A DNA stretch of 64,000 nucleotides from Nitrincola salilacus (GTDB lineage Bacteria > Pseudomonadota > Gammaproteobacteria > Pseudomonadales > Balneatricaceae): assembly GCF_046271865.1 (NCBI RefSeq), contig NZ_CP176580.1:2542001-2606000 (forward strand), written 5' to 3'. This document shows, one piece after another, positions 15,913 to 24,950 of this stretch (the first letter of the stretch is position 1; every line of letters starts with the position of its first letter). The notes beneath the pieces were generated by a model. That model worked only from the letters and a program-made list of their open reading frames with translations, was not told where the DNA came from and searched no databases. The translations under genes and the position numbers were made by a program.

Positions 15913-17328
15913 CTACTTCACGGGTTGGGAAACAACATCAATCGCTTGTGGATCAACCTTAGCGACCACTGCTTGTGGAGGTTGCGGAGGTTGTGGATAG
16001 TACTTCATGATCACCAGCAGCAACGGTAAACCGATCAGTGCTATCACCGCGCAATATACAAAGAAAATTGTCCAGTCACCATCCAGACTGTCTACCATCC
16101 AGCCGCTTGAGGCCGAGAACCAGATACGTGCCAGATTCGCCAGAGAGGCCAGCAGCGCATACTGAGTTGCAGTATAGGCGCTGTTACACAGACTCGACAA
16201 ATAAGCGACCAACGCCACCGTTACCAACCCTGTGGTGAAATTATCAGAAGCCACAGCCGTGACGAACACCCAGTAGGATTGTCCCGACATTGCCAACCAG
16301 GAGTAAGTAAGGTTGGTAGCGGCGGTGGCCAGCCCCGCAAGAAACAGCGCTTTGAGCAGCCCTATTCTGGCCACCAGAACACCACCGATCACTATTCCGA
16401 TCAGGTTAGCGCTGAGTCCATAAATCTTAGCGACATCCGCAATCTGTGTCAGAGAAAAGCCCAACTCGCGATAGAACACTCCAGACATGCGCCCCAGCAA
16501 CGCATCACCTAGCTTGAAGACGAAAATGAAGATAAGGATCAGCAGCCAACCTTGTCGGCGCGTAAACTCCATCAGCGGCGCCAGCAGTGTGACATAGAGC
16601 CACCCCAGCAAGCGTCGCTGCTTATCCGGCAGTCCTGCCCAGCGATCCAGCACCGCCAGTGCACGCTGCTCTTCAGCCAGTGTTTCGGCAGGTGGTGCGC
16701 GATTGGGTTCAGGACTCATCAGTACCGCGGTGATGCCGATCAATACACCACCGGCTAGTAGCAGGTAAGCTGCATGCCAACCAAAAAACGCGGCCAGATA
16801 CAAACCACCCGCGCCACCGATAAGCGTTCCACCCAGATGCCAACCCCAAATCGCAGCAGCAGAGCCACTGCCATATTGGTGCGGTTCAAGTACCTCGATA
16901 CGATAAGCATCAATCACGATATCCTGCGTGGCAGAAATAAACGTGACAAACAGCACGGCCATTGCCATCAACAGCAGACTCTCGGCAGGATCAGTCAGTG
17001 CCAGCAGGCCGATCGCGAGCATCAGCAGACACTGTGTAAACAGCGCCCAGCCGCGGCGGCGCCCGAAACGGGCAGAAAACCAGGGGATACGCATGCGGTC
17101 CACCAGCGGCGCCCAGAGAAAGTTGATGGCATAGGGCGTAGCCGCCAGCGCAAACAGACCGATATCGGTACGGCTGACGCCAACATCGCGCAGCCAGATG
17201 GAAAGGTTGGAAAACACCAGCGGAGCCGGCAGGCCACTGGAAAAACCCAGTGCCAGCAGCGTCAGCATGCGCCGATCTTTATAGGGGGTAAACCATTGCA
17301 AAAATCGATCTGTCCAGGCGGGTAACAT
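15913..17328 (-). CDS. ampG: AmpG-type muropeptide permease (MFS)
   Basis: An inner-membrane major-facilitator protein of 471 residues with about 12-14 hydrophobic helices. The AmpG family imports GlcNAc-anhydroMurNAc peptides for cell-wall recycling. Recognisable stretches are LGFSSGLPAPLVFSNLSIWL near the N-terminus, the FLWAPLVDR loop, SATQDIVIDAYRIE and the GGTLIGGAGGLYLA region. E. coli AmpG is of similar length. It is the first gene of the minus-strand trio with the QEGLA protein and ferredoxin. Substrate assignment rests on family resemblance. Confidence 0.88.
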   Translation of the reverse strand: MLPAWTDRFLQWFTPYKDRRMLTLLALGFSSGLPAPLVFSNLSIWLRDVGVSRTDIGLFALAATPYAINFLWAPLVDRMRIPWFSARFGRRRGWALFTQCLLMLAIGLLALTDPAESLLLMAMAVLFVTFISATQDIVIDAYRIEVLEPHQYGSGSAAAIWGWHLGGTLIGGAGGLYLAAFFGWHAAYLLLAGGVLIGITAVLMSPEPNRAPPAETLAEEQRALAVLDRWAGLPDKQRRLLGWLYVTLLAPLMEFTRRQGWLLILIFIFVFKLGDALLGRMSGVFYRELGFSLTQIADVAKIYGLSANLIGIVIGGVLVARIGLLKALFLAGLATAATNLTYSWLAMSGQSYWVFVTAVASDNFTTGLVTVALVAYLSSLCNSAYTATQYALLASLANLARIWFSASSGWMVDSLDGDWTIFFVYCAVIALIGLPLLLVIMKYYPQPPQPPQAVVAKVDPQAIDVVSQPVK

Positions 17329-17353
17329 GCTTGTCCTGTTGGTTATAGCTCAT

Positions 17354-17384
17354 ATCTGAAGGCGGCAGTTTACCGCCTTCAGAT
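17354..17384 (-). terminator. Strong hairpin after ppsA
   Basis: ATCTGAAGGCGG (17354-17365) and CCGCCTTCAGAT (17373-17384) form a perfect 12-bp stem with a 7-base loop, 10 bp past the ppsA stop and before the ampG start on the same strand. There is no T-run, so it may end or stabilise the ppsA message. Confidence 0.6.
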
Positions 17385-17394
17385 GAAGTTAACC

Positions 17395-19761
17395 TTAACT
17401 CTGTTCGTTAGCCAGGAAAAACCAGGTGTCCAGCACCGAATCCGGGTTCAGGGATACACTGTTAATCCCCTGTTCCATCAGCCAGCGCGCCAGATCAGGA
17501 TGATCAGACGGCCCCTGCCCACAGATGCCGATATACTTGTCTGCCTTGCGGCACGCGACGATCGCCATCTCCAGCAATCGTTTGACGGCATCATTACGCT
17601 CATCAAACAGATGAGCGATGATACCGGAGTCGCGATCCAGCCCCAGTGTCAGCTGAGTCAGGTCATTCGAGCCGATGGAGAAGCCATCAAAGTACTCCAG
17701 AAATTTATCCGCCAGCAGCGCATTGGAGGGAATTTCGCACATCATGATCACACGCAGTCCATTTTCACCACGTTTCAGACCATTCTCGGCCAACAACTCG
17801 ACCACCTGACATGCTTCTCCGACTGTGCGCACAAAGGGCACCATGATCTCGACATTAGTCAGACGCATCTCATCGCGAACTCGCTTCAGAGCACGACATT
17901 CGAGTTCAAAGCAGTCACGGAAGGATTCGGATATGTAGCGCGCAGCACCACGAAAGCCGAGCATCGGGTTCTCTTCAACCGGCTCATAGCGCTCACCGCC
18001 GATCAGATGACCATACTCATTGGACTTGAAATCCGACATGCGCACAATCACCTTCTTCGGATAGAAGGCAGCCGCCAGAGTGGAGATCCCTTCTACCAGC
18101 TTATCGACATAGAAATCAACCGGCGAAGCATAACCCGCAATGCGGCGCTCGATGGTCTGTTTCATATCGCGCGACTGCTGATCAAAATTGAGCAACGCCT
18201 TGGGATGCACCCCTATCATGCGATTGATAATGAACTCAAGGCGCGCCAATCCCACCCCCGCATTCGGCAGGGACTGAAAATCAAATGCCCGATCCGGGTT
18301 ACCTACGTTCATCATGATATCGAAAGGCAAAGGCGGCATGGCGCCGACAGTGTTGGTCTGATGTTCAAATGCCAGCTTGCCCTCGTAGGCACGTCCGGTA
18401 TCGCCCTCAGCACAGGATACGGTTACCAGTTGACCGTCATTGAGTTTTGCCGTGGCATCACCGCACCCGACAATCGCCGGGATACCCAGTTCGCGCGCGA
18501 TGATCGCCGCGTGACAGGTACGCCCTCCGCGATTGGTGATGATCGCCGATGCCCGCTTCATCACCGGTTCCCAATCCGGATCGGTCATATCCGTGACCAG
18601 CACATCGCCCGCCTGCACATCATGCATCTGATCCAGGCTGCTGACGACACGTACGGGGCCTGCGCCGATGCGGTGCCCTATCGAGCGCCCTTCCACCAGC
18701 ACCTTGCCTTTCTCTTTCAGCAGGTAACGCTCAATCTGAGCGGAGTTACTCTGGCTTCTGACGGTTTCAGGGCGCGCCTGAACAATGTACAGCTCGCCGT
18801 CATCACCATCCTTGGCCCACTCGATATCCATCGGACGACCATAATGTTTCTCGATCGTCACGGCGATACGCGCAAGCTCTTCAACCTCGGCGTCAGCAAT
18901 ACAGAAGCGGTTACGCTCTTCGCGTGCAACATCGACCACTTCGACGGCATCGGCTGTGCTGCCCTGGCCGGAGTAGATCATCTTGATCGCTTTTGAACCC
19001 AGGGTCCGGCGCAGTATCGCCGGCACACCCATCGCCAGTGTCGGCTTGTAGACATAGAACTCATCCGGGTTGACGGCGCCCTGCACCACGGTTTCGCCCA
19101 GGCCATAAGCGGCGGTGATGAACACCACCTGCTGAAAACCGGATTCGGTATCCAGACTGAACATAACACCGGATGCGCCGGTTTCACTGCGCACCATACG
19201 CTGAATACCGGCCGACAGCGCCACTTCACTGTGACGATAGCCACGATGAGCGCGGTAGGAGATGGCACGATCATTATAGAGTGAGGCAAACACCTCGCGG
19301 ATCGCCTGCTTGATCTGCTCAAGCCCGCGAATATTCAGGAAGGTCTCCTGCTGCCCGGCAAAGGAAGCATCCGGAAGATCTTCGGCGGTGGCTGATGAAC
19401 GCACGGCGACTGCTATCTCATGACCATCAGCCATCTCGGCATAGGCAGCGTCGATCTGTTTATCCAGCTTCGCCGGAAAACTGGTTTCCATGATCCACTG
19501 TCGGATCTGCCGACCAGCGTCAGTCAATGCCCGGGTGTCGTTCACATCAAGCGAAGAGAGTGCTTGCTCGATCCTGTCGGCCAGCCCATCCTGCTTCAGA
19601 AAGTCCCGATAAGCCTCTGCCGTTGTGGCAAAGCCGCCCGGTACCCTGACACCCATCTCACTCAACTGGCTGATCATCTCACCCAGCGACGCATTTTTGC
19701 CGCCTACCCTGTGAACGTCATTCATTCCGGCCTGTTCGAGGCGCAGTACATAATCCTGCAC
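17395..19761 (-). CDS. ppsA: Phosphoenolpyruvate synthase
   Basis: Converts pyruvate and ATP to PEP, AMP and phosphate for gluconeogenesis. At 788 residues it has the full family layout: N-terminal ATP-grasp nucleotide domain (GGKNASLGEM, RSSATAEDLPDASFAGQQET), central phosphohistidine domain with His417 in GGRTCHAAIIA, and C-terminal PEP/pyruvate TIM barrel (GFSIGSNDLTQLTLGLDRDS, then CGQGPSDHPDL). Its kinase/pyrophosphorylase regulator ppsR lies at 24951, but the two genes, normally divergent neighbours, are separated here by four signalling genes. Confidence 0.97.
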   Translation of the reverse strand: MQDYVLRLEQAGMNDVHRVGGKNASLGEMISQLSEMGVRVPGGFATTAEAYRDFLKQDGLADRIEQALSSLDVNDTRALTDAGRQIRQWIMETSFPAKLDKQIDAAYAEMADGHEIAVAVRSSATAEDLPDASFAGQQETFLNIRGLEQIKQAIREVFASLYNDRAISYRAHRGYRHSEVALSAGIQRMVRSETGASGVMFSLDTESGFQQVVFITAAYGLGETVVQGAVNPDEFYVYKPTLAMGVPAILRRTLGSKAIKMIYSGQGSTADAVEVVDVAREERNRFCIADAEVEELARIAVTIEKHYGRPMDIEWAKDGDDGELYIVQARPETVRSQSNSAQIERYLLKEKGKVLVEGRSIGHRIGAGPVRVVSSLDQMHDVQAGDVLVTDMTDPDWEPVMKRASAIITNRGGRTCHAAIIARELGIPAIVGCGDATAKLNDGQLVTVSCAEGDTGRAYEGKLAFEHQTNTVGAMPPLPFDIMMNVGNPDRAFDFQSLPNAGVGLARLEFIINRMIGVHPKALLNFDQQSRDMKQTIERRIAGYASPVDFYVDKLVEGISTLAAAFYPKKVIVRMSDFKSNEYGHLIGGERYEPVEENPMLGFRGAARYISESFRDCFELECRALKRVRDEMRLTNVEIMVPFVRTVGEACQVVELLAENGLKRGENGLRVIMMCEIPSNALLADKFLEYFDGFSIGSNDLTQLTLGLDRDSGIIAHLFDERNDAVKRLLEMAIVACRKADKYIGICGQGPSDHPDLARWLMEQGINSVSLNPDSVLDTWFFLANEQS

Positions 19762-19903
19762 AGATCACTCTCCTTTGTCGACACCCAAAGAATTTCTACT
19801 GCCATGGCAGCTTGAGCGGATCATACTGCAGTTGGCAACAGAAATCGCTCGTTCGACTGGAATGTAATTTCACTACAAAAACGTTTCTGACTGAGTTGAC
19901 AGA

Positions 19904-21787
19904 CTACGCCAGCCAGTCACTGTCGGCCCTGACCTCACGACACATCCGCAACAGCCTCTGCCGATCAATCGGTTTGGAGACAAAACCGTTCATGCCTGCC
20001 TTGCGACAGGCTTCACGATCAGCCGCCATGGCATTTGCTGTCACACCGATGATGGGGATAGAGCTCAGCGCTCCGCCCAAAGCACGAATCTGCTGTGTCG
20101 CATCCAGCCCATCCATCACCGGCATCTGCAGATCCATCAGAATGAGGTCATAATCGCCCTGTCGCACCTTATCCAGCGCTTCCTGTCCATTGCAGGCCAC
20201 TTCAACCTCATACCCAGCCTGATCCAGAAAGGTGACCAGTAGCTTGCGATTGATCGCCTGATCTTCAGCCACCAGTACACGCTGGCCTTCACCCTGGTGA
20301 TTGCTTTGAACAACTGACTGAATTTTTTCCAACTCAGGCTCTGTTTCGAGACTGTTGAGTGTCAGGCTGGAAGCTGGTTTCAGCGGTAATATAAACCAAA
20401 AACAGCTACCTTCACCGGGATGGCTGTTCACACCTATTTCGCCACCTATGTTTTGCAGAATATTGCGACAGATCGCCAGCCCCAGTCCGGTTCCACCATA
20501 CTGACGACTGATGGAGCTGTCAGCCTGAACAAAACTGTTGAAGAGTCGAGACTGTGTCTCTTCCGCAATGCCTATGCCGGTATCCTCCACCTCGATCCGG
20601 AGCCACTGTCTGGTGTCTGCGGATACTGACTCCTCTTGGGGCTCCGTCAGCGATACATTGAGTCTGATTCGTCCGCGCTCGGTAAATTTGAAGGCATTGC
20701 TCAACAGATTAATCAGGACCTGACGTATCCTGGCCGGATCACCTATATAAGCCTGCCTCAGGTTGGAGTCCAACTCCAGATCGAACGTGATCGGCTTCTC
20801 CCTGTGGGCATTGTTATAGGTGGTATACAGCCTGCGACACAGGTCAGCCAGACTGAAACGACTGGACACCAGGCTGAACTTGCCAGCCTCCATCCTGGAC
20901 AGATCCAGCAGATCATTCAGCAGCCGCATCAAGGATTCGGCAGAGGTATAGATATCATTGGCCAGTTCCCGCTCATCACTGCCGATCTGTTTTTCCAGAA
21001 GCAGCTCAGTCATTCCCAGCACACCGTTCATTGGTGTTCTCAGCTCATGACTCATGACAGCAAGGAAGTCGGTTTTTGCCTTGTTTGCTCCCTGAGCATG
21101 CTCAGCCTCCTCTTTCAATAATCCGGCCAGTTTAACCGCCTCGATTCTGAGCTGTTTCTCCCGCAGCATGCTGCGGAACAGCAGCACTATTATTGCCAAC
21201 GTCAGCAGCGCCAGCACACTCACCGAGATGCTGAGAGTGGTCAGCAGTGCGATCAACTGGTCACGCGTGTCGACCTTGTAGACACGATTAAGGTGCAGCG
21301 TGGTCAGCAGAAACTCTTTGGAGACAGCCAGTACCGACTCAATCAACTGATTGAATTTCTGCAGTGCTTCCGGCTCCTGCGCCATCACCTCATCAAGCAG
21401 GGCGTCCATCTCTTTGATCTGGGCGGTCATGTACTCCAGATCGGCTGTCAATCGCGGGTCCGAGGCGTAGAACTCATTCATATGCCCTGTGTTCAGAATC
21501 TCCTGCCGACCATAGAGCACCTCAAACAACAGCAGCCCTTCATCCAACTCCTGCGACGAGGGAGAGTGAAAGTATTTCTCAAGCTGACGACTCAGACGCG
21601 ATACCTCACGTTCAAGCTGAAAAGAAGCCCAGAGCGCATCATCACGGACGGTATCAATCAGACGCTGCTGGCGATCCACGATCATGGTGAAAGTGATCGC
21701 AACGGCTACCAGACTCAACAATGCCATCACAGAGATGAACCATTTGTAGGACGACCTGGCTGTCAGACCCTGTAACCGCTCGATCAT
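19904..21787 (-). CDS. Hybrid sensor histidine kinase (HK-REC)
   Basis: A 627-residue inner-membrane kinase: helix 1 at about 16-37, a helical periplasmic sensor of about 140 residues, helix 2 at about 178-204, HisKA with His247 (MSHELRTPMNG), HATPase with GGTGLGLAICRN, and a receiver with phospho-acceptor Asp552 (LMDLQMPVMDG). It has no Hpt, so phosphate must go through another protein; the free Hpt gene at 24597 fits. The upstream gene on the same strand (36 bp) encodes a secreted SUOX-fold protein that may act as its periplasmic partner. Ligand unknown. Confidence 0.9.
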   Translation of the reverse strand: MIERLQGLTARSSYKWFISVMALLSLVAVAITFTMIVDRQQRLIDTVRDDALWASFQLEREVSRLSRQLEKYFHSPSSQELDEGLLLFEVLYGRQEILNTGHMNEFYASDPRLTADLEYMTAQIKEMDALLDEVMAQEPEALQKFNQLIESVLAVSKEFLLTTLHLNRVYKVDTRDQLIALLTTLSISVSVLALLTLAIIVLLFRSMLREKQLRIEAVKLAGLLKEEAEHAQGANKAKTDFLAVMSHELRTPMNGVLGMTELLLEKQIGSDERELANDIYTSAESLMRLLNDLLDLSRMEAGKFSLVSSRFSLADLCRRLYTTYNNAHREKPITFDLELDSNLRQAYIGDPARIRQVLINLLSNAFKFTERGRIRLNVSLTEPQEESVSADTRQWLRIEVEDTGIGIAEETQSRLFNSFVQADSSISRQYGGTGLGLAICRNILQNIGGEIGVNSHPGEGSCFWFILPLKPASSLTLNSLETEPELEKIQSVVQSNHQGEGQRVLVAEDQAINRKLLVTFLDQAGYEVEVACNGQEALDKVRQGDYDLILMDLQMPVMDGLDATQQIRALGGALSSIPIIGVTANAMAADREACRKAGMNGFVSKPIDRQRLLRMCREVRADSDWLA

Positions 21788-21822
21788 GCTTCACCCCTGC
21801 CTCAACATCTGCCATAACATCA

Positions 21823-22338
21823 TTACTGCACCTCTATGGCTTTGATCTGCCATACCGAGCGGGTGTAATACACCTCATTATTCAGCTCCGGATGGGAATC
21901 AAAGGGATATATGATAAACAGAGGTCCTTTGTCACGCACCCTGAGGTACTGGTCATCCGCCTTGAGTGCCAGAATCACCGGAAATTCGGCAAAATCACTG
22001 ACTGGCACCTCGGCACTGTACTCATTGATGGCTGTCACTCTCAACGTACTGCCCTCGGCACCCACGGCCTCCATCAATGCGCTGCCCAACGGCCCACTGA
22101 AAGTCATCACCTTATCTGTCCAGGGCGTGCCGGTCTGGACTTCATGTTGTTCCAGGCGCTCCAGCATCTGCTGATCAAACACCGCCGCGCCATCCTGATT
22201 GTGATGCTGGATCTTTCCACTCACCGTCAGTACCACCCGCCCCTCCGGGGCAGGTAGCTGATCCGCTATAGCCATAGGCAGCAAAAGCAGACCAGCGGCC
22301 AAGCCTCCTATGATTGATTTTGCCCATACTGTCATCAT
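21823..22338 (-). CDS. Secreted SUOX-fold (molybdopterin-domain-like) protein, probable sensor partner
   Basis: About 171 residues with an N-terminal signal peptide (MMTVWAKSIIGG, hydrophobic run, cleavage near AIADQ). The rest resembles the oxidoreductase molybdopterin-binding fold (VVLTVSGKI, FSGPLGSALMEAVGA, ALKADDQYLRVRDKGPLFIIYPFD). It contains no cysteine, so the usual Cys ligand of molybdenum is absent and an enzyme role is unlikely. Starts at 22338 or 22335 follow GGGAG; the longer frame from 22362 is less likely. It lies 36 bp ahead of a hybrid kinase gene, which suggests a ligand-binding input role; that is inference. Confidence 0.75.
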   Translation of the reverse strand: MMTVWAKSIIGGLAAGLLLLPMAIADQLPAPEGRVVLTVSGKIQHHNQDGAAVFDQQMLERLEQHEVQTGTPWTDKVMTFSGPLGSALMEAVGAEGSTLRVTAINEYSAEVPVSDFAEFPVILALKADDQYLRVRDKGPLFIIYPFDSHPELNNEVYYTRSVWQIKAIEVQ

Positions 22339-22494
22339 CTCTCCCACCTCTAGTGCCAACATATATCATCACACAGTCTGCTTTTCACTCCACTGCAGAA
22401 AATGCTGTTTTTCCTGACTTATTTCATTTAAGACTATACTACCGTGGTTTACACTGACTGATAAAAATATCTTCGAACACCTCTGAGGCCCTTC

Positions 22495-24600
22495 ATGGAA
22501 AAAAGCTCAGCGATCAGGTTGCTGGTGGTTGATGACTCGATCAGCATACGCACTCTGTTGAGTACCCGACTGTCGCGTGAGGGTTATGAGGTTATCGAGG
22601 CTGCTGATGGCGCCCATGCACTGCATCTCTACCATAGGATAAAGCCAGACCTCATCTTGATGGATGTGATGATGCCGGTCATGGATGGATTCGAAGCCTG
22701 CAGATCCATACGCCAGCTTGAGCAGCATATGCATACACCGATACTGATTCTGACCAGCGCTGACGATGTTGACTCTATCAGTACCGCCTTTGATGCTGGT
22801 GCCAATGATTTTATCACCAAGCCTCTGAACCTGCCGCTGCTGCTGCAGCGGATTCGTTATGCGCTGCGAGATGCTGCACGGGAGAAGGCGCTGCTGCGCA
22901 GTCAGCATCAACAGGACAGTGCCTGTCAGCTTGCCGCACTCGGGTTCTGGCAGTTGAATCTGATCACAAAAAGTCTGGGCTGGTCAGAGGGTGCCAGTCA
23001 GTTGCTCGGCTTCACTCCGCCAGCCAGTCTTGATGCACTGCTCGACACTCTGCATCCTGATGACTCTCTGCGTTTTCGCCAGGCCCTGACAATCAGCATC
23101 GACAACCTTGCAACACTGGATATTGAAGTACGCCTGATCCATACCCGACGTGAGCGCCTGATACGCCTTATCGGCAGCCACCAAAGCCATACTGAAGGGC
23201 TTCTTGTTGGTGCTTATCAGGATGTTACTGAAATACGCCGTACTGAACAGATGGTCGATTATCTGTCGCTGCATGACGAAATCACTCAGCTTCCCAACAA
23301 ACGCCTGTTTCTGCGCATGCTGTCGCAACAGTTGGAAACAGCAGAAGCGAATGGTGGCACCTTGACAGTCATTGTACTGGCTATTTCACGACTCGCCCGT
23401 ATTCAGGAGGCTTATGGCTCAGAGATTACCGACTCTCTGCAGCATCTGATTGCGCAGAAACTGCTGGAGCAGGCCCCGGAGGAGTCGTCTGTCGCCTGCA
23501 TAGGCAGTGGTCGCTATGCACTTCTGACCTGTCAGAGAGCGAAGGATAGCAGAGAAACGGTCAGCTCTTGGCTCAAGGTACTGGAGCGCAGCTGGCACAT
23601 TGGAAAGCAGGAGCTGTTTATTACCTTTACTGCCGGTTATACCTGTTTTCCAGAGCATGGCCAGACTGCAGAGGAGCTCCTGAACAGAGCCCAATACACC
23701 CAACGCACACTGCAATCGCTGGGTACGTTGAATATCCGAGGCTACAATGCCGAGCAATCGCCGACAGCACGCAGTGCCCTGTCACTCGAGGCCGCTCTGC
23801 ATCAGGCACTGGCTCGCAACGAATTCCGTATGGTGTATCAGCCACAGCTGAACCTCGACAGCTACCGTATCGTCGGAGTGGAAGCCCTGGTACGCTGGAC
23901 TCATCCAGAAGGTGACAACATCCCTCCATCGCACTTTATTCCTCTGTTGGAAGAGATGGGCATGATACACCTGCTCGGCCAATGGACCTTGGAGGAGTCC
24001 TGTCGGCAAGCCGCCATATGGGAGAAAGCCGGGCTGAACCTTCGCGTAGGCATCAATGTTTCACCCTCTCAGTTCGAGCATGAAATGTTTCTTCAGCACG
24101 TCATTCAGGCCAGGGAAAAAAGTGCAGTTTCAACACATCTGATTGAGCTTGAGATCACCGAAGGTACAACCATGCGCGATCCGGAGAAAACCGTGGAACT
24201 ACTGCAGACACTCTCTGATAAAGGCTTCACGATCGCCATTGATGACTTCGGCATAGGTTACTCCTCACTGTCTTATCTGCTGCGTTTTCCACTGAATACC
24301 TTAAAAATTGATCGTGCCTTCATTCAGCACATTGCCGACTCACAGCAGTATCGTGCCATTATTCGCTCCCTTACCACACTATCCGCTGGTATAGGACTGA
24401 AAACACTGGCCGAAGGCGTTGAAACCCGTGAGCAGCTTGATCAACTGAAACAACTGGGCATTGATGAGATTCAGGGTTACCTGCTGGCCCGGCCGATGCC
24501 GCCAGACAAACTTGAGGTGTTTATTAAAGAGCACGCTGCAACAACCTCGGCCTCTCACTCTCAACCCGTTAAACAGAACAACAACCAGGATAACGCATGA
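22495..24600 (+). CDS. REC-PAS-GGDEF(degenerate)-EAL response regulator
   Basis: 701 residues. Receiver at 5-125 with Asp57 (LILMDVMMPVMDG); a PAS_3-like domain at about 140-255; a GGDEF-fold domain at about 265-420 whose signature is replaced by GSGRY (337-341), so no cyclase activity is expected; EAL domain at about 440-690 with E463-A-L, INVSPSQ, LEITEG, DDFGIGYSS, LKIDRAF, AEGVET and QGYLLARPM, all consistent with an active cyclic-di-GMP phosphodiesterase. Its 3' end overlaps the Hpt gene by 4 bases (ATGA). It is probably the output of the phosphorelay with the hybrid kinase at 19904. Confidence 0.92.
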   Translation: MEKSSAIRLLVVDDSISIRTLLSTRLSREGYEVIEAADGAHALHLYHRIKPDLILMDVMMPVMDGFEACRSIRQLEQHMHTPILILTSADDVDSISTAFDAGANDFITKPLNLPLLLQRIRYALRDAAREKALLRSQHQQDSACQLAALGFWQLNLITKSLGWSEGASQLLGFTPPASLDALLDTLHPDDSLRFRQALTISIDNLATLDIEVRLIHTRRERLIRLIGSHQSHTEGLLVGAYQDVTEIRRTEQMVDYLSLHDEITQLPNKRLFLRMLSQQLETAEANGGTLTVIVLAISRLARIQEAYGSEITDSLQHLIAQKLLEQAPEESSVACIGSGRYALLTCQRAKDSRETVSSWLKVLERSWHIGKQELFITFTAGYTCFPEHGQTAEELLNRAQYTQRTLQSLGTLNIRGYNAEQSPTARSALSLEAALHQALARNEFRMVYQPQLNLDSYRIVGVEALVRWTHPEGDNIPPSHFIPLLEEMGMIHLLGQWTLEESCRQAAIWEKAGLNLRVGINVSPSQFEHEMFLQHVIQAREKSAVSTHLIELEITEGTTMRDPEKTVELLQTLSDKGFTIAIDDFGIGYSSLSYLLRFPLNTLKIDRAFIQHIADSQQYRAIIRSLTTLSAGIGLKTLAEGVETREQLDQLKQLGIDEIQGYLLARPMPPDKLEVFIKEHAATTSASHSQPVKQNNNQDNA

Positions 24601-24947
24601 TGGATAATGTACATATTCACTGGCAGCAGGCTGTTGATCTTGCAGGAGGCGACGAAGAGCTTCTGCTCCATATACTGGAGCTGTTTCTGAGCGAAAGCCC
24701 TATCCACCGCAGTAATCTTCAACTGGCTGTGGATCAACTGATTTTGACGGATATCATGTTCCATGCGCATACCCTGAAGGGCCTGCTATCTACCTTTGGC
24801 GCTAATGAAGCATCTGCTGCAGCCAGACATCTTGAACAGCTTGCAAAACAGGGAAGCAACCGGTCCGAAATTGAATCTCAGCACCAGCTTTTTGAAAACC
24901 AATTGACCGAATTGATACCACACCTCAAACAAATGTTGAAATACTGA
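24597..24947 (+). CDS. Stand-alone Hpt phosphotransfer protein
   Basis: A 116-residue four-helix protein with FHAHTLKGLLSTFGA; His58 in AHTLKG is the expected phospho-acceptor (His56 is nearby). It starts within the stop of the REC-PAS-GGDEF-EAL gene (ATGA overlap), so the two are translationally coupled. The most likely donor is the Hpt-less hybrid kinase at 19904-21787 and the acceptor its overlapping partner. ppsR begins 3 bp after its stop, so the three genes are probably one transcript. Confidence 0.87.
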   Translation: MMDNVHIHWQQAVDLAGGDEELLLHILELFLSESPIHRSNLQLAVDQLILTDIMFHAHTLKGLLSTFGANEASAAARHLEQLAKQGSNRSEIESQHQLFENQLTELIPHLKQMLKY

Positions 24948-24950
24948 ACA

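Noticed and set aside
17383..18996. 537-residue open frame on the plus strand opposite ppsA
   Set aside because: It lies fully antisense to a certain PEP synthase gene, has His/Arg/Gln-rich composition typical of a codon-bias shadow, no recognisable domain and no ribosome site.
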